The position numbers and the translations under genes were made by a program. DNA of 37,053 nucleotides, taken from contig DASRDP010000085.1 in the NCBI GenBank assembly GCA_035652535.1, forward strand, positions 1 to 37,053, written 5' to 3'. Below, piece by piece: positions 8,690 through 17,171 of this stretch (the first letter of the stretch is position 1; each line of letters opens with the position of its first letter). The notes under the pieces are model-generated. The model was given only the letters and a program-made list of their open reading frames with translations. It was not told where the DNA came from and did no database searches. The DNA is from Chloroflexota bacterium (GTDB lineage Bacteria; Chloroflexota; UBA6077; SHYK01).

Positions 8690-9079
8690 ATGGAGCGAGC
8701 AGGCGCGCCACGGCGCATTCGTGACCCAGGGGGCACGCCCGGCGGTCTCGGCTCGTTCCTCCTTGGCCTCGTGCTCACCGCGGGGGGAGCGTACCTGATC
8801 CTCAATCAAGTCCAGGTCTACGGCGGGTACTGGCGTTGGTTCGGGCCCAACACCTTCGGACTGACGCTCATTCCCGTTGTGCTGGGGGTCGGATTGCTCT
8901 TCTTCGACGGGAAGTCACTACCGGGCTGGATTCTTTCGATCGTCGGCGTCGTCGTGATCTTTGCGGGCGTGCTCTCCAGCATGGAGATCTACTTTCGGCA
9001 GACGAGTCTGTACAACGTGCTCGTCATGCTGGTGCTGTTCGTGGGCGGCCTGGGACTCATGGCGCGAGCGGTTCGGTGA
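8690..9079 (+). CDS. Small multi-pass membrane protein of unknown function
   Basis: A 129-residue protein from ATG 8690, with GGAGGT at 8679-8684 fixing the start; the frame extends to a TTG at 8660 without support. After a basic N-terminus (MERAGAPRRIRDPGG) come four hydrophobic segments, at roughly residues 18-38, 48-66, 70-88 and 104-122, with very short loops. I recognise no catalytic motif. The pattern resembles small DUF-type integral membrane proteins. It follows the broken toxin gene and is convergent with marR, 37 bases away. No function is proposed. Confidence 0.72.
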   Translation: MERAGAPRRIRDPGGTPGGLGSFLLGLVLTAGGAYLILNQVQVYGGYWRWFGPNTFGLTLIPVVLGVGLLFFDGKSLPGWILSIVGVVVIFAGVLSSMEIYFRQTSLYNVLVMLVLFVGGLGLMARAVR

Positions 9080-9116
9080 CGGTCGACGGACGGACCCGCC
9101 GGCGGCGCCGCTGACG

Positions 9117-9560
9117 CTAGCGCGCTTCCAAAACGCGGACGAGGAGATCGTGGAGCATTCGCTGGTCGGCCTCGGGAAGGCAGGACACGCACGGCGGGGC
9201 CTCGCGGAGCCGTCGCGCGAGCGTCGACCGGATCTGCTCGCCTTTCGCCGTTAGCGCGAGCCCTTTGACACGGCGGTCGCGGCCGTCGGGTCGACGCTCG
9301 ACGAGGCCGCGAGCCTCGAGTCGGTCCACCAGTCCGGTGATGTTCGAGGGATGACATTGCAGGCGGGCGGCAAGCTCTCGCATGGAGATGGGCCGCTCGT
9401 CTTCCAGCTCGCTCAATGCGATGGCCTGACTCGTCGCCAGCTCCAGCTCGGCAGCCGCGGCATCCACATGCTGGTGCACGCGCTCGAACGTGAGGCGCAG
9501 CAGCAAGGACCAGACACGATCCGCGAGGTTGTCAGCCGGACCCGGTCGATCCTGGTGCAT
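9117..9560 (-). CDS. MarR-family transcriptional regulator
   Basis: Winged-helix repressor of 147 residues. The frame is open far upstream into antisense lon sequence, but ATG 9560 has AGGGA just upstream and gives a normal MarR length. Helix-turn-helix: RPISMRELAARLQCHPSNIT, then the recognition helix and the wing with the DGRDRRVKGLALT motif (the DRR signature of MarR). It is divergent from lon, with only about 94 bases between the two coding starts. A perfect inverted repeat sits in between. MarR proteins usually repress their own gene and the divergent neighbour and respond to a phenolic or oxidative ligand. Control of lon is therefore a reasonable inference. Confidence 0.9.
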   Translation of the reverse strand: MHQDRPGPADNLADRVWSLLLRLTFERVHQHVDAAAAELELATSQAIALSELEDERPISMRELAARLQCHPSNITGLVDRLEARGLVERRPDGRDRRVKGLALTAKGEQIRSTLARRLREAPPCVSCLPEADQRMLHDLLVRVLEAR

Positions 9561-9590
9561 GATCCCTATGATAGTCCATGCCATTGATCG

Positions 9591-9619
9591 TTGACAAAAC
9601 GCGGATAGTTGAGTACAAC
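9591..9619 (+). promoter_or_regulatory. Probable sigma70-type promoter of lon
   Basis: TTGACA at 9591-9596 is a perfect -35 hexamer. Seventeen bases later TACAAC (9614-9619) matches the -10 consensus at four of six positions. Transcription would begin near 9626, which places the lon start codon downstream of 9626. Confidence 0.6.
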
Positions 9620-9626
9620 AACTATC
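9604..9626. promoter_or_regulatory. Inverted-repeat operator, probable MarR binding site
   Basis: GATAGTTG (9604-9611) and CAACTATC (9619-9626) form a perfect 8-base inverted repeat with a 7-base spacer (AGTACAA). The TAGTTG/CAACTA half-sites and the size fit operators of MarR-family dimers. The site covers the probable -10 box of lon and lies between marR and lon, so binding should block lon and possibly marR. Confidence 0.65.
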
Positions 9627-9653
9627 AGCGTGCTCACGCAACTGGAGCTTGAG

Positions 9654-12005
9654 TTGACCGAACAGAAACTTCTTCTTCCGCTCGTGGCCCTCACCGACCG
9701 TGTGGTCATGCCTCACATGGCGGTCCCCATCGCCATCGAGTCTGATGAGGCGCGCGCGGCGATCGCGGCAGCGCGAGAGACGAGCGGCCTGGTGATTCTG
9801 GTGCCGAGGATCGACGGGCGCTATGCCCGAGTCGGCACCGTCGCGCACATCGATGAGTCCGGGCGCCTGCCGGACGGCCGCGCAGCGTCGATTCTGCGCG
9901 GCCTCCACCGCGGCGTGCTCAATAGCGCGGCGGAGGAGCGCGCCGGGGCGTTGTGGGTGACCGTGGAGCCGGCGCCGGACCCGCCGCTCGACCAGCTGCC
10001 CGGCCGCGCGCGGGAGCTGGCCAAGGAGTATCGCGCCATCGTGGAGAGCCTCCTCGAGCTGCGCGATGCGACCGCGATCGCCCATTCGCTGCGGGGTGTC
10101 GAGCACCCGGGACAGCTCGCCGACCTTTCGGGCTATTCACCCGACTTGAAGCTCCGCCAGCAGCTCGAGATCCTCGAGGAGCGCAACGTCGTAACGCGCC
10201 TCGAGAAGCTGATCTCCTGGAGCCGCGAGATCCTCGCGGAGCAATCTCTGAAGGACAAGATTCGAAGCGAAGTGGACGAGGGGCTCGAAAAGCGCCAGCG
10301 AGAGTTCTATCTTCGCCAGCAGCTCGAGGCCATCAAGCGTGAGCTGGGTGAGGACGAGGACGACGCCGCGTCGGAGTACCGCCGGCGCATCGCCGACACG
10401 CCGTTTCCCGACGACGTGCGGAAGGAAGTCGAGCGCGAGCTGAAGCGCCTCGAGCGCACCAGCGAGCAAAATCCCGAGCAGGGATGGATCCGCAACTACC
10501 TGGACTGGATGCTGGATCTGCCGTGGGGTAAGAGCTCGGAAGATCAGTTCGACATCGCGGAAGCTCGGCGGATCCTCGATGCGGATCACACCGGGCTCGA
10601 AGACGTAAAGGACCGCATCATCGAGTACCTGGCGGTAAAGAAGCGCCGCGCGAGCCGACAGCTCCTGCCCGTGGGCGGGCGCGGCTCCGGCGCGATCATC
10701 ACCCTCGTAGGGCCGCCGGGAGTCGGCAAGACCTCGCTCGGCGAGTCCATCGCCCGGGCGCTCGGTCGGAAATTTGCCCGCGTCTCCCTCGGTGGAATTC
10801 ATGACGAGGCGGAGATCCGCGGCCACCGCCGCACATACGTGGGCGCGATGCCGGGGCGCATCGTCCGGGCATTGAAGGAAGCGGGCACGATGAACCCCGT
10901 GATCATGTTGGACGAGGTGGACAAGGTCGGCGCCGACTGGCGCGGCGATCCGTCGTCAGCGCTGCTCGAGGTGCTCGATCCCGCCCAGAACCACACGTTC
11001 CGGGATCACTACCTGGAAGTCGATCTCGACCTCTCAGACGTGCTGTTCATTCCGACCGCGAACGTGGTCGATACGATTCCCGGTCCGCTGCTGGACCGGA
11101 TGGAGATCGTTCAGCTCGACGGCTACACCGTCCAGGAGAAGCTCGCCATCGCGCGGGACCATCTCGTGCGGCGCCAGCTCGCGCGCAACGGGCTGGATGC
11201 CGGGGAGGTCGGCATCACCGATTCGGGGCTGCTCGCCATCATCGAGGGCCACACTCGGGAATCGGGCGTCCGGAACCTCGAGCGGCAGATCGGCAAGCTC
11301 CTGCGCAAAGCGGCGACGAAGATCGACGCCGGCGAGCTTTCGACCCCGGCGGAGATCGGCGACGCAGACGTGTCGACCTACCTCGGGCGGCCGCGATTCA
11401 CGCCGGAGGTGGCCGAGCGCACGGATACGCCCGGTGTGGCAACCGGGCTCGCCGTCACGGGGACGGGCGGCGAGGTGCTGTTCATCGAGGCGACCCACAT
11501 GCCTGGCGACCGGGGTCTGACCTTGACCGGGCAGCTCGGAGACGTGATGAAAGAGTCGGCACAGATCGCTCTTTCCTACGTGCGGTCGCACGCGTCGGCG
11601 CTGGGTGTCGATGGCTCAGCCTTCGACCGTCACTTCCACGTGCACGTCCCAGCCGGAGCGGTTCCGAAGGACGGTCCCTCGGCGGGGATCACCATGGTGA
11701 CGGCGCTGGCGAGCCTGGTGACCGGTCGCCCCGTCCGGAGCGAGGTGGGGATGACCGGCGAGGTGACGCTCCAAGGGAAGGTGCTGCCCATCGGAGGCGT
11801 CAAGCAGAAGCTCTTGGCCGCGCACCGCGCCGGGCTGAAGGAGGTCTTGCTCCCCAAGCGGAACGAGGCAGACCTCGACGACGTCCCGGAGACGGTGCGG
11901 CAGCAGATCCAGGTCCATCTCGTGAGCGACGTCGGCGAGGTCCTTGGGCTTGCGCTCCGACAGGTGGATGACGGCCTTGCCGAAGCGGTCGCGGGCGCCG
12001 CGTAG
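9654..12005 (+). CDS. lon: ATP-dependent Lon protease (LonA type)
   Basis: Cytoplasmic AAA+ serine protease that degrades damaged and regulatory proteins; about 783 residues from TTG 9654. The frame opens at TTG 9609, but that codon lies inside the promoter and operator. TTG 9654 has GGAG at 9644-9647 and gives the short N-terminus usual for Lon ([20 protein letters not shown]); GTG 9630 is another option. Order: LAN substrate-binding domain, coiled coil, then AAA+ with Walker [10 protein letters not shown] (Lys359) and Walker B MLDEVDK (Asp420, Glu421). The C-terminal protease domain has the Ser676 (PKDGPSAG) and Lys719 (GGVKQK) dyad, 43 residues apart as in E. coli Lon. All catalytic residues are intact. 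Confidence 0.95.
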   Translation: MTEQKLLLPLVALTDRVVMPHMAVPIAIESDEARAAIAAARETSGLVILVPRIDGRYARVGTVAHIDESGRLPDGRAASILRGLHRGVLNSAAEERAGALWVTVEPAPDPPLDQLPGRARELAKEYRAIVESLLELRDATAIAHSLRGVEHPGQLADLSGYSPDLKLRQQLEILEERNVVTRLEKLISWSREILAEQSLKDKIRSEVDEGLEKRQREFYLRQQLEAIKRELGEDEDDAASEYRRRIADTPFPDDVRKEVERELKRLERTSEQNPEQGWIRNYLDWMLDLPWGKSSEDQFDIAEARRILDADHTGLEDVKDRIIEYLAVKKRRASRQLLPVGGRGSGAIITLVGPPGVGKTSLGESIARALGRKFARVSLGGIHDEAEIRGHRRTYVGAMPGRIVRALKEAGTMNPVIMLDEVDKVGADWRGDPSSALLEVLDPAQNHTFRDHYLEVDLDLSDVLFIPTANVVDTIPGPLLDRMEIVQLDGYTVQEKLAIARDHLVRRQLARNGLDAGEVGITDSGLLAIIEGHTRESGVRNLERQIGKLLRKAATKIDAGELSTPAEIGDADVSTYLGRPRFTPEVAERTDTPGVATGLAVTGTGGEVLFIEATHMPGDRGLTLTGQLGDVMKESAQIALSYVRSHASALGVDGSAFDRHFHVHVPAGAVPKDGPSAGITMVTALASLVTGRPVRSEVGMTGEVTLQGKVLPIGGVKQKLLAAHRAGLKEVLLPKRNEADLDDVPETVRQQIQVHLVSDVGEVLGLALRQVDDGLAEAVAGAA

Positions 12006-12071
12006 CGTTGGATCTGCGGGATTTGCCAGCGGCCGACCTCTCCGGCCTTCCCTTCGCTCAGCGATTCGGGT

Positions 12072-14237
12072 CTACCGACCAGACGTCGGGCTAGCAGACG
12101 CGATGCTCGCGCTGACCCCGTTGGATGCCGCCGGCGTCGGCGGGGGCTGCGTGGGCGCCGGGGGCGTGGTCGCGGTCGCCTGAGCGGCGACGGGTGGGGA
12201 CGCCGGTGGCGCACCGGGAACGGCCGTGACCGGCGTCGCGGCCGACGGAGCGGCGGGCTGCTCCCGCGGCTTGTCCGTTCCCTGCCCGGCCGGCCGGTTC
12301 TCGACGTCGCTGGGCGCCGTCGTTGGTGTCGTCGGCAGGTCGGCGGGCTTCCCCGCCGTTCCGACGAGGGTCAGCATCGGGACGGGCACGTATTTGCTGT
12401 GCAGCGAGAGGACCCGTGGCTCGCCACCCGAATCCAGTGTTACGCGGCGGGTCACCGTGACATCAAAGCCGTCATGCGCTGACTGAACCAGGAGACTCCG
12501 GCCCCACGGCATGGTCGGATCCTCTTCCGTCTTCGGCGTTTGGTCCGCTGGCACGCGGTTCGTTATGACTGGCTCGGCGACGTCAACCTTCCACGCCGGT
12601 TTCTTGCCATAGAGGCTGAAGTAGATGTGGGAATCGTCGGTCGCGGACTGGATGAGAACGTAGTCGTTCGTCGGGTTCGACCATTTGAAGTCGAGTTTCG
12701 CGTCCTCGTCGACGGTCACGTCCAACCCCACCACGCCGCGCGAGGTATAGGCTGGGATCCAGTAGAGGTGCCAATACCGCTCTTCCAGCGGATAGCCGGC
12801 CCAAAAGACCGGCTGAAACAGCGTTGTCGCCACCTGGCAGATGCCTCCGCCCACGCTCGGCACCGTGTGGGCGCCCTCTTTTCCCGTGGTGATCCCGAAC
12901 CCCCATCGGAAGCCCGCCTCGAGGGTTGTGGGGCCAACTTCTTTGTTGAAGGAGAACGTCGCCCCCGGCGGCACGACCACGCCGTTCAATCGTTCCGCGG
13001 CCAGCTTGATGTTCCACACCTTCTCTGGCACCGAACCGGCGAAGGATGTGCTGCCGGTATCGATTCGTTCCACGATGCCGAGGGATGCGGGGTCATCCGA
13101 TGAGACGGTCGGGGCGACGGCCGCGACCGGGATCTCCACGACCCGCTCGCCAGACGCGAGCTTCGCCTTGATCAGCGCGGCGGTCGCGGGCTGGTCTAGC
13201 GTGCGTCCCTCGCGGCTGGGTCGCAGGACCGTCAGGTTTCCTCCATTGAAGGCAAAGCGGGCGTTCTGGACCTCCTGGTCCACGTCCTTCGCCACGCGCT
13301 GCACCAGCGCCTCGAGGCGCGCGTCGTCGATCGTCACGGTTATGGGATCGGTCGGCTGCGGCCCGCCCTGCAACGAGACCAGCCCGGCGATGTCGGCGCG
13401 CGAGAGTGGCCACGATTCCGATCCCCTCGTGAGGGTCAGTGGCGGTGCTTCGCCCAGCATGCGGTCGAGCTGCTCGACGGCGGGCTGAACCGTGCGATCC
13501 GGCACCGTGGGCGGAGTTTCGGTAACCACAAGCTCGACGGCAGAGACCGCCGATGCAAGCGCTCGTTTGATGCGCTCGCCGGATGCAGCGCTGTCGAGCG
13601 TGAGCCCGGTCTCCGCGGGCTGGTGGTCGACGGTTCCGTCGGGCGAGAGCGTGACGTGGGCATCTCGCGGAGCCCGATCGATCTCGCCTGCGATGGTCGC
13701 GAGGGCGGCGTCGAGTCGGCGTTGGTCGATGGCGTTATCGATGGAGACGGTCAGGCCCCCTGCGAACGACCGTACCTCGTCGAACAGCCGCGTGAAGACC
13801 GTGCCTTCCCGTCCGACGCGATAGGCCGCGTCTGCCAAGTCGGCGGGATTTGCACGCAGGCCAAGCTCCTGCGCCGTGAGAGTCCATGCGCGGGATTGGT
13901 ACCGGATCTGGACCGGGCGGGCCAGATAGGCGTCGACGTTGGGCGCGAGCTGTGCGGTGGCCTGAGGTCGGTCGAGCCACCCCACGGGACTGCCAACGAC
14001 GGTGACGCCCGGGAGGATCTTGTCGCGACTGATGATCTGGAAGCCGGCAATGGCGAAGAGGCTGACGACGAGCGCCACGATGCCCCACGGCGGGAGGGCG
14101 AGCTGACGGGCAGCGGCGGGGCGATTATTTCGCGATGTCCGCTCGGCCGTCGCGCCGGATTGCTCGAAGAATGCTGGACCCGTGGCAACCGCGCGCCGCC
14201 GCGCGGGCTGCCTGTCACGGCTGCCGGGAAACGTCAC
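12072..14237 (-). CDS. VanW-family protein with peptidoglycan-binding-like repeats and membrane anchor
   Basis: Envelope protein of 721 residues from GTG 14237; no clear ribosome binding site, so the start is uncertain. A basic cytoplasmic head (1-48) is followed by one membrane segment (about 51-68). Two repeated PG_binding_4-like domains follow (about 75-390, with YQSRAWTLTAQELGL and WPLSRADIAGLVSLQGG). The VanW domain is at about 400-550, marked by GATFSFNKEVGPTTLEAGF and SVGGGICQVATTLFQP. The tail (about the last 90 residues) is rich in Pro, Ala and Thr, like a wall-spanning linker. VanW proteins occur beside vancomycin-resistance genes and in many Gram-positive and Chloroflexota envelopes; the biochemical role is unknown. 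No van genes are nearby. It converges on lon, 66 bases away. Confidence 0.87.
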   Translation of the reverse strand: MTFPGSRDRQPARRRAVATGPAFFEQSGATAERTSRNNRPAAARQLALPPWGIVALVVSLFAIAGFQIISRDKILPGVTVVGSPVGWLDRPQATAQLAPNVDAYLARPVQIRYQSRAWTLTAQELGLRANPADLADAAYRVGREGTVFTRLFDEVRSFAGGLTVSIDNAIDQRRLDAALATIAGEIDRAPRDAHVTLSPDGTVDHQPAETGLTLDSAASGERIKRALASAVSAVELVVTETPPTVPDRTVQPAVEQLDRMLGEAPPLTLTRGSESWPLSRADIAGLVSLQGGPQPTDPITVTIDDARLEALVQRVAKDVDQEVQNARFAFNGGNLTVLRPSREGRTLDQPATAALIKAKLASGERVVEIPVAAVAPTVSSDDPASLGIVERIDTGSTSFAGSVPEKVWNIKLAAERLNGVVVPPGATFSFNKEVGPTTLEAGFRWGFGITTGKEGAHTVPSVGGGICQVATTLFQPVFWAGYPLEERYWHLYWIPAYTSRGVVGLDVTVDEDAKLDFKWSNPTNDYVLIQSATDDSHIYFSLYGKKPAWKVDVAEPVITNRVPADQTPKTEEDPTMPWGRSLLVQSAHDGFDVTVTRRVTLDSGGEPRVLSLHSKYVPVPMLTLVGTAGKPADLPTTPTTAPSDVENRPAGQGTDKPREQPAAPSAATPVTAVPGAPPASPPVAAQATATTPPAPTQPPPTPAASNGVSASIASASPTSGR

Positions 14238-14455
14238 TGGTCACCGGGTGTGCGCATCATGCCAGCTTGATGATACTCGTCAGAACGCGCGCGCCGAGCA
14301 TGGGGGGAGCGTCGTTTAAGCGGGGACTGCGAGCTGCCGCGCGCGCCTCGCGCGGCCCCGTCAGTTCGGCGTGGCCGGATCTCCCGAATCGGTCGTCGAC
14401 GGCATATACTGGAAGATCGGAGCGCGTGGGCGCAGAAAGCAACCGGAGGCGTGCC

Positions 14456-15472
14456 ATGGCAGAAGATCAGCGGCCAGGAACCGTCTATTGGATCGATCAT
14501 TTCGCGGTACCCAGCAACGATCTCGATCGCTGGATCAGGTTCCAGATCAACGTGCTGGGCGCGACGCTCGATCGCATCAACGGCCTCACCACCGAGGCGC
14601 GCAAGCGGAACCAATCCATCGCCGCGTTCTGCAAGACTCCCTACTCAATGGTGGACGCGTTTCTCCAGAGCGATCAGGTGCTGCCCGATTCCGAGCCGGG
14701 GTCGGCCTTGCCGCGCTTCGGGTTTTTCATCCGTCCCGAGGACATCGGCGCGCATCTGCGCCGGCTCGATGAGCAGCGCGTGCCCCACACGGACCCGATT
14801 CGAACGTCCGCGGAGGGAGATGAGGGAACGGCGATTCGCTTCTGCGATCCAGATGGGAACCAGCTCGAGTTTTGGGCGCCAACCCACCTACCACCCGGCG
14901 CAATGGCTGGCGAGACGCCGTGCAAAGTGGGACGGATTAGCCACGCCGTCTATGAGTCTCGTGACATCAACCGGACAGCCGACTTTTTCGACCGCTTCTG
15001 CGCGCTCGACCCGATAGCGAACGCTGACCTGGAGAAGGACACCCTCGCCCTGCCGCTTGCTGGCGGCGGGCGGATTGTCTTCCACAGCGTTGAACAGCTG
15101 GGATCCTGGACGTTGGCCCGCGCCCGCGGACAGGGACCGCACGCTGCCCTGACGGTGCGTGACGAGGACTATTTCGGGAACTATCGAAGAATGTGGGCGA
15201 CACTGCCCGAGGGTGAACGGCCGGACCGCGCCGACGCGGTGGACTTCCCGTCACTGCCCGCTCGCACGGTGATGCATGGAAGCGGGGGCGGCCGGCGCTG
15301 GTTCCAGATGTTCGGCCGCGGCGACGACTTTTACGATTGGGACGCCAATGCGTTCCACTTCATCGGAAGCGTCGGGCTGGAAGATTCGCCCGCGATGACG
15401 TACCAGGCGCACTCGATGGATTGGCACGTCGAGCGCGTGCCGAAGGATGCCAACGGGCGCCCCATCGTGTAG
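14456..15472 (+). CDS. Two-domain VOC (glyoxalase/extradiol dioxygenase-like) protein
   Basis: A 338-residue protein from ATG 14456, with GGAGG at 14445-14449; the frame extends to 14135 without support. The N-terminal VOC domain starts YWIDHFAVPSNDLDRWIRF and ends DPDGNQLEFWAP, whose Glu is a typical metal ligand. The second half begins GRISHAVYESRDINRTADFF, again starting with a His in the expected strand. The C-terminal stretch (about 240-338) is less typical and contains MHGSGGGRRWFQMFGRG. VOC enzymes are metal-dependent dioxygenases, lyases or isomerases, so a ring-cleavage role is possible in this catabolic context. The reaction cannot be assigned. It is divergent from the VanW gene. 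Confidence 0.8.
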   Translation: MAEDQRPGTVYWIDHFAVPSNDLDRWIRFQINVLGATLDRINGLTTEARKRNQSIAAFCKTPYSMVDAFLQSDQVLPDSEPGSALPRFGFFIRPEDIGAHLRRLDEQRVPHTDPIRTSAEGDEGTAIRFCDPDGNQLEFWAPTHLPPGAMAGETPCKVGRISHAVYESRDINRTADFFDRFCALDPIANADLEKDTLALPLAGGGRIVFHSVEQLGSWTLARARGQGPHAALTVRDEDYFGNYRRMWATLPEGERPDRADAVDFPSLPARTVMHGSGGGRRWFQMFGRGDDFYDWDANAFHFIGSVGLEDSPAMTYQAHSMDWHVERVPKDANGRPIV

Positions 15473-15544
15473 CGGGTGCGCGGTCACTCGCGGCCCTCGG
15501 CAGGGGCGGACCGAGCCCCCCATCGCTGGGCTGGGCGTAGCTGC

Positions 15545-16144
15545 TCAGCGCGATCGTCCGACGCTCGCGACGAAGTCTCCGGACGTCGCAATGTGGAGCA
15601 TTGGAGTCATGCTGGCTATCGCGCGCGCGTGGTCCTCCTCGGAGGCAGCAGCGCAGCAGTCTTCCAGCACGATAACCCGATAGTCGGCATCCACCGCGTG
15701 GCGCGCTGTCGATTCGACGACGAAGTTCGTCGAGACCCCGGTGAGGACGACGGTGTCAATGTCGCGCGCTGAGAGCATCGATTGCAGCTCGCTAGCGAAG
15801 AACGCATTGATCCGAGGCTTGCGCACGATCGGCTCGTCGCCGGCTGGCGCCACGGCTTCGAGGATCCGCGTACGCTCCTCGGCTTCGGCTGCGCTCGACG
15901 GGGCCCTCGTTCGCGCGGTGAACTTGTTCCGTGGCGAGGTAAAGCTGGCGCGTCGCGCCGCTGCGACGTAGATGATCGGCACGCCGGCGGTGCGCGCCGC
16001 GCCAAGGACGGCGCGGAGCGCGGCAACGAGCCGCTCCCTCCGCGCGGCTGGTATGTGCGCCGTGGTGAACTCGTGTACGTCCATACACAGGAGCGCCGTT
16101 TTGGCCTCCACGAGCTCCAGATCCATCCTCGTCTCCCTCGTCAT
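15545..16144 (-). CDS. Isochorismatase-like cysteine-hydrolase family protein lacking the nucleophilic cysteine
   Basis: A 199-residue alpha/beta protein of the isochorismatase superfamily (nicotinamidases, carbamoylases, ureidoacrylate hydrolases). ATG 16144 overlaps the stop of the universal stress gene by ATGA, which suggests coupling; ATG 16126 with GGGAG upstream is an alternative that trims six residues. Asp22 (LLCMDVHEF) and Lys109 (VRKPRINAFF) of the catalytic triad are present. In the motif normally reading TNxCVExTAR the protein has TNFVVESTARHA, so Val142 replaces the Cys. A Cys-Cys pair further on (EDCCAA) is in a different strand. The fold is confident; activity as a classical hydrolase is doubtful. 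Confidence 0.82.
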   Translation of the reverse strand: MTRETRMDLELVEAKTALLCMDVHEFTTAHIPAARRERLVAALRAVLGAARTAGVPIIYVAAARRASFTSPRNKFTARTRAPSSAAEAEERTRILEAVAPAGDEPIVRKPRINAFFASELQSMLSARDIDTVVLTGVSTNFVVESTARHAVDADYRVIVLEDCCAAASEEDHARAIASMTPMLHIATSGDFVASVGRSR

Positions 16145-17016
16145 TCGGTATCTAGAATGTCCGCCGCCCGCACCAAAAGAGCCGGCTTGCTCACGGCGCG
16201 CATGATGTGCGCGGCCACGCTTCCGTGGCGTAGCCGGCTGAAGCCGCCGCGCCCGTGGGTGCACAGGATGATCAGGTCGACCGTCGCCGACGCCTGCTCG
16301 ACGCTTTCCCGCACGTCTGGCGCCACGTCGACGACGATCTCCACCCGCGCGCCGCTGGAATCGAGGCGGCGGGCGATGCCCTCGAGATACGCGGTGGCGG
16401 GGCTGCGATCCTGTTCCTTGCGGACCGAGCGGAAGAGCACCAGCCGCCGTAGCGGCCTTCCCGCCATCTCCTGGACCATGGGAAGCGCGTGCTCCGCGAC
16501 GGCTGAGCCGTCGAGTAACACCAGGGCGTGCTCGGGCGTCGTGATGATCCCCCTCGATCGTGGCGTGACGAGCACGGGGCTGGCGCCATCGCGCACGAGG
16601 CGATCGGCGACGCTCCCGAGGGCCAGGCGCGCCAACCCCGTTCGGCCATGGGACGCGATGACCACCAGGTCGGGTCTCTGCTGACGCTCGCAGTCGAGGA
16701 GCGCCTGTTCGATCGGCCCATGGAGGACGAGGCATCGGACGGCCAGGCTGCCCAGCCCAAACGTATCTGCCAGACTCCGCAGCTCCCCCATGATGTGCGC
16801 GTCGTCGCTCTGACTGAAGTGATCATAGGCGTCAGCGTTGACCTCTCCACCGGCGGACGCCAGAGAGCCCGCGACCGGCTCGGCCACCCGCGCCAGGATG
16901 ATCTCGGCCGATTGAGCCAGGGCGATGCGCTTGGCCAGGTCGACCGCCCGATCGCTGTCAGCCGATCCGTCACTGGGTACCAGGAGCCGCCGCACCACGC
17001 CCCCGCGTTTCGCCAT
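16141..17016 (-). CDS. Tandem universal stress protein (two Usp domains)
   Basis: Cytoplasmic protein of 291 residues from ATG 17016; the frame continues far upstream without support, and a GTG a few codons later is an alternative start. Two UspA domains lie in tandem. The first runs from RRLLVPSDGSADSDRA and carries the ATP-binding signature SHGRTGLARLALGS. The second starts at HALVLLDGSAVAEHA and carries THGRGGFSRLRHGS. Both keep the GxxGx9GS pattern, so both may bind ATP. Such tandem Usps are produced in stress and growth arrest. The stop overlaps the isochorismatase-like gene, and the LysM-CHAP gene lies 155 bases upstream. Confidence 0.9.
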   Translation of the reverse strand: MAKRGGVVRRLLVPSDGSADSDRAVDLAKRIALAQSAEIILARVAEPVAGSLASAGGEVNADAYDHFSQSDDAHIMGELRSLADTFGLGSLAVRCLVLHGPIEQALLDCERQQRPDLVVIASHGRTGLARLALGSVADRLVRDGASPVLVTPRSRGIITTPEHALVLLDGSAVAEHALPMVQEMAGRPLRRLVLFRSVRKEQDRSPATAYLEGIARRLDSSGARVEIVVDVAPDVRESVEQASATVDLIILCTHGRGGFSRLRHGSVAAHIMRAVSKPALLVRAADILDTE

Positions 17017-17171
17017 TCGTCGTTGTCGCGCGCAGGGTAAGGCTTCGCGGCGGCACTTGTCCACCGGCCACGCCCGGAGCCGAAGCGAGGCGGCGCGCCG
17101 ATGCCTTCCGTCGTGGAAGCTGGGAATCGTTGGTGGTGGCGGCAGCGTCGAGCCCCGACCAGGTTCGATGG

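Noticed and set aside
9561-10106. Extension of the MarR frame to 329 residues, antisense to lon
   Set aside because: The added part lies opposite the lon coding sequence and has no MarR similarity; ATG 9560 with AGGGA gives the normal family length.
14405-14410. TATACT as a -10 box for the VOC gene at 14456
   Set aside because: No acceptable -35 hexamer 16-18 bases upstream, so I do not call a promoter.
14135-14455. N-terminal extension of the two-domain VOC frame
   Set aside because: It would overlap the divergent VanW start, and GGAGG fixes ATG 14456.
15545-16144. EDCCAA cysteines as a substitute nucleophile in the isochorismatase-like protein
   Set aside because: They lie about 20 residues past the normal Cys position in the next strand; no support for a catalytic role.
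16145-16735. Long N-terminal extension of the isochorismatase-like frame
   Set aside because: It overlaps the universal stress protein gene on the same strand, and the extension has a low-complexity Arg/Gly composition typical of GC-rich shadow frames.
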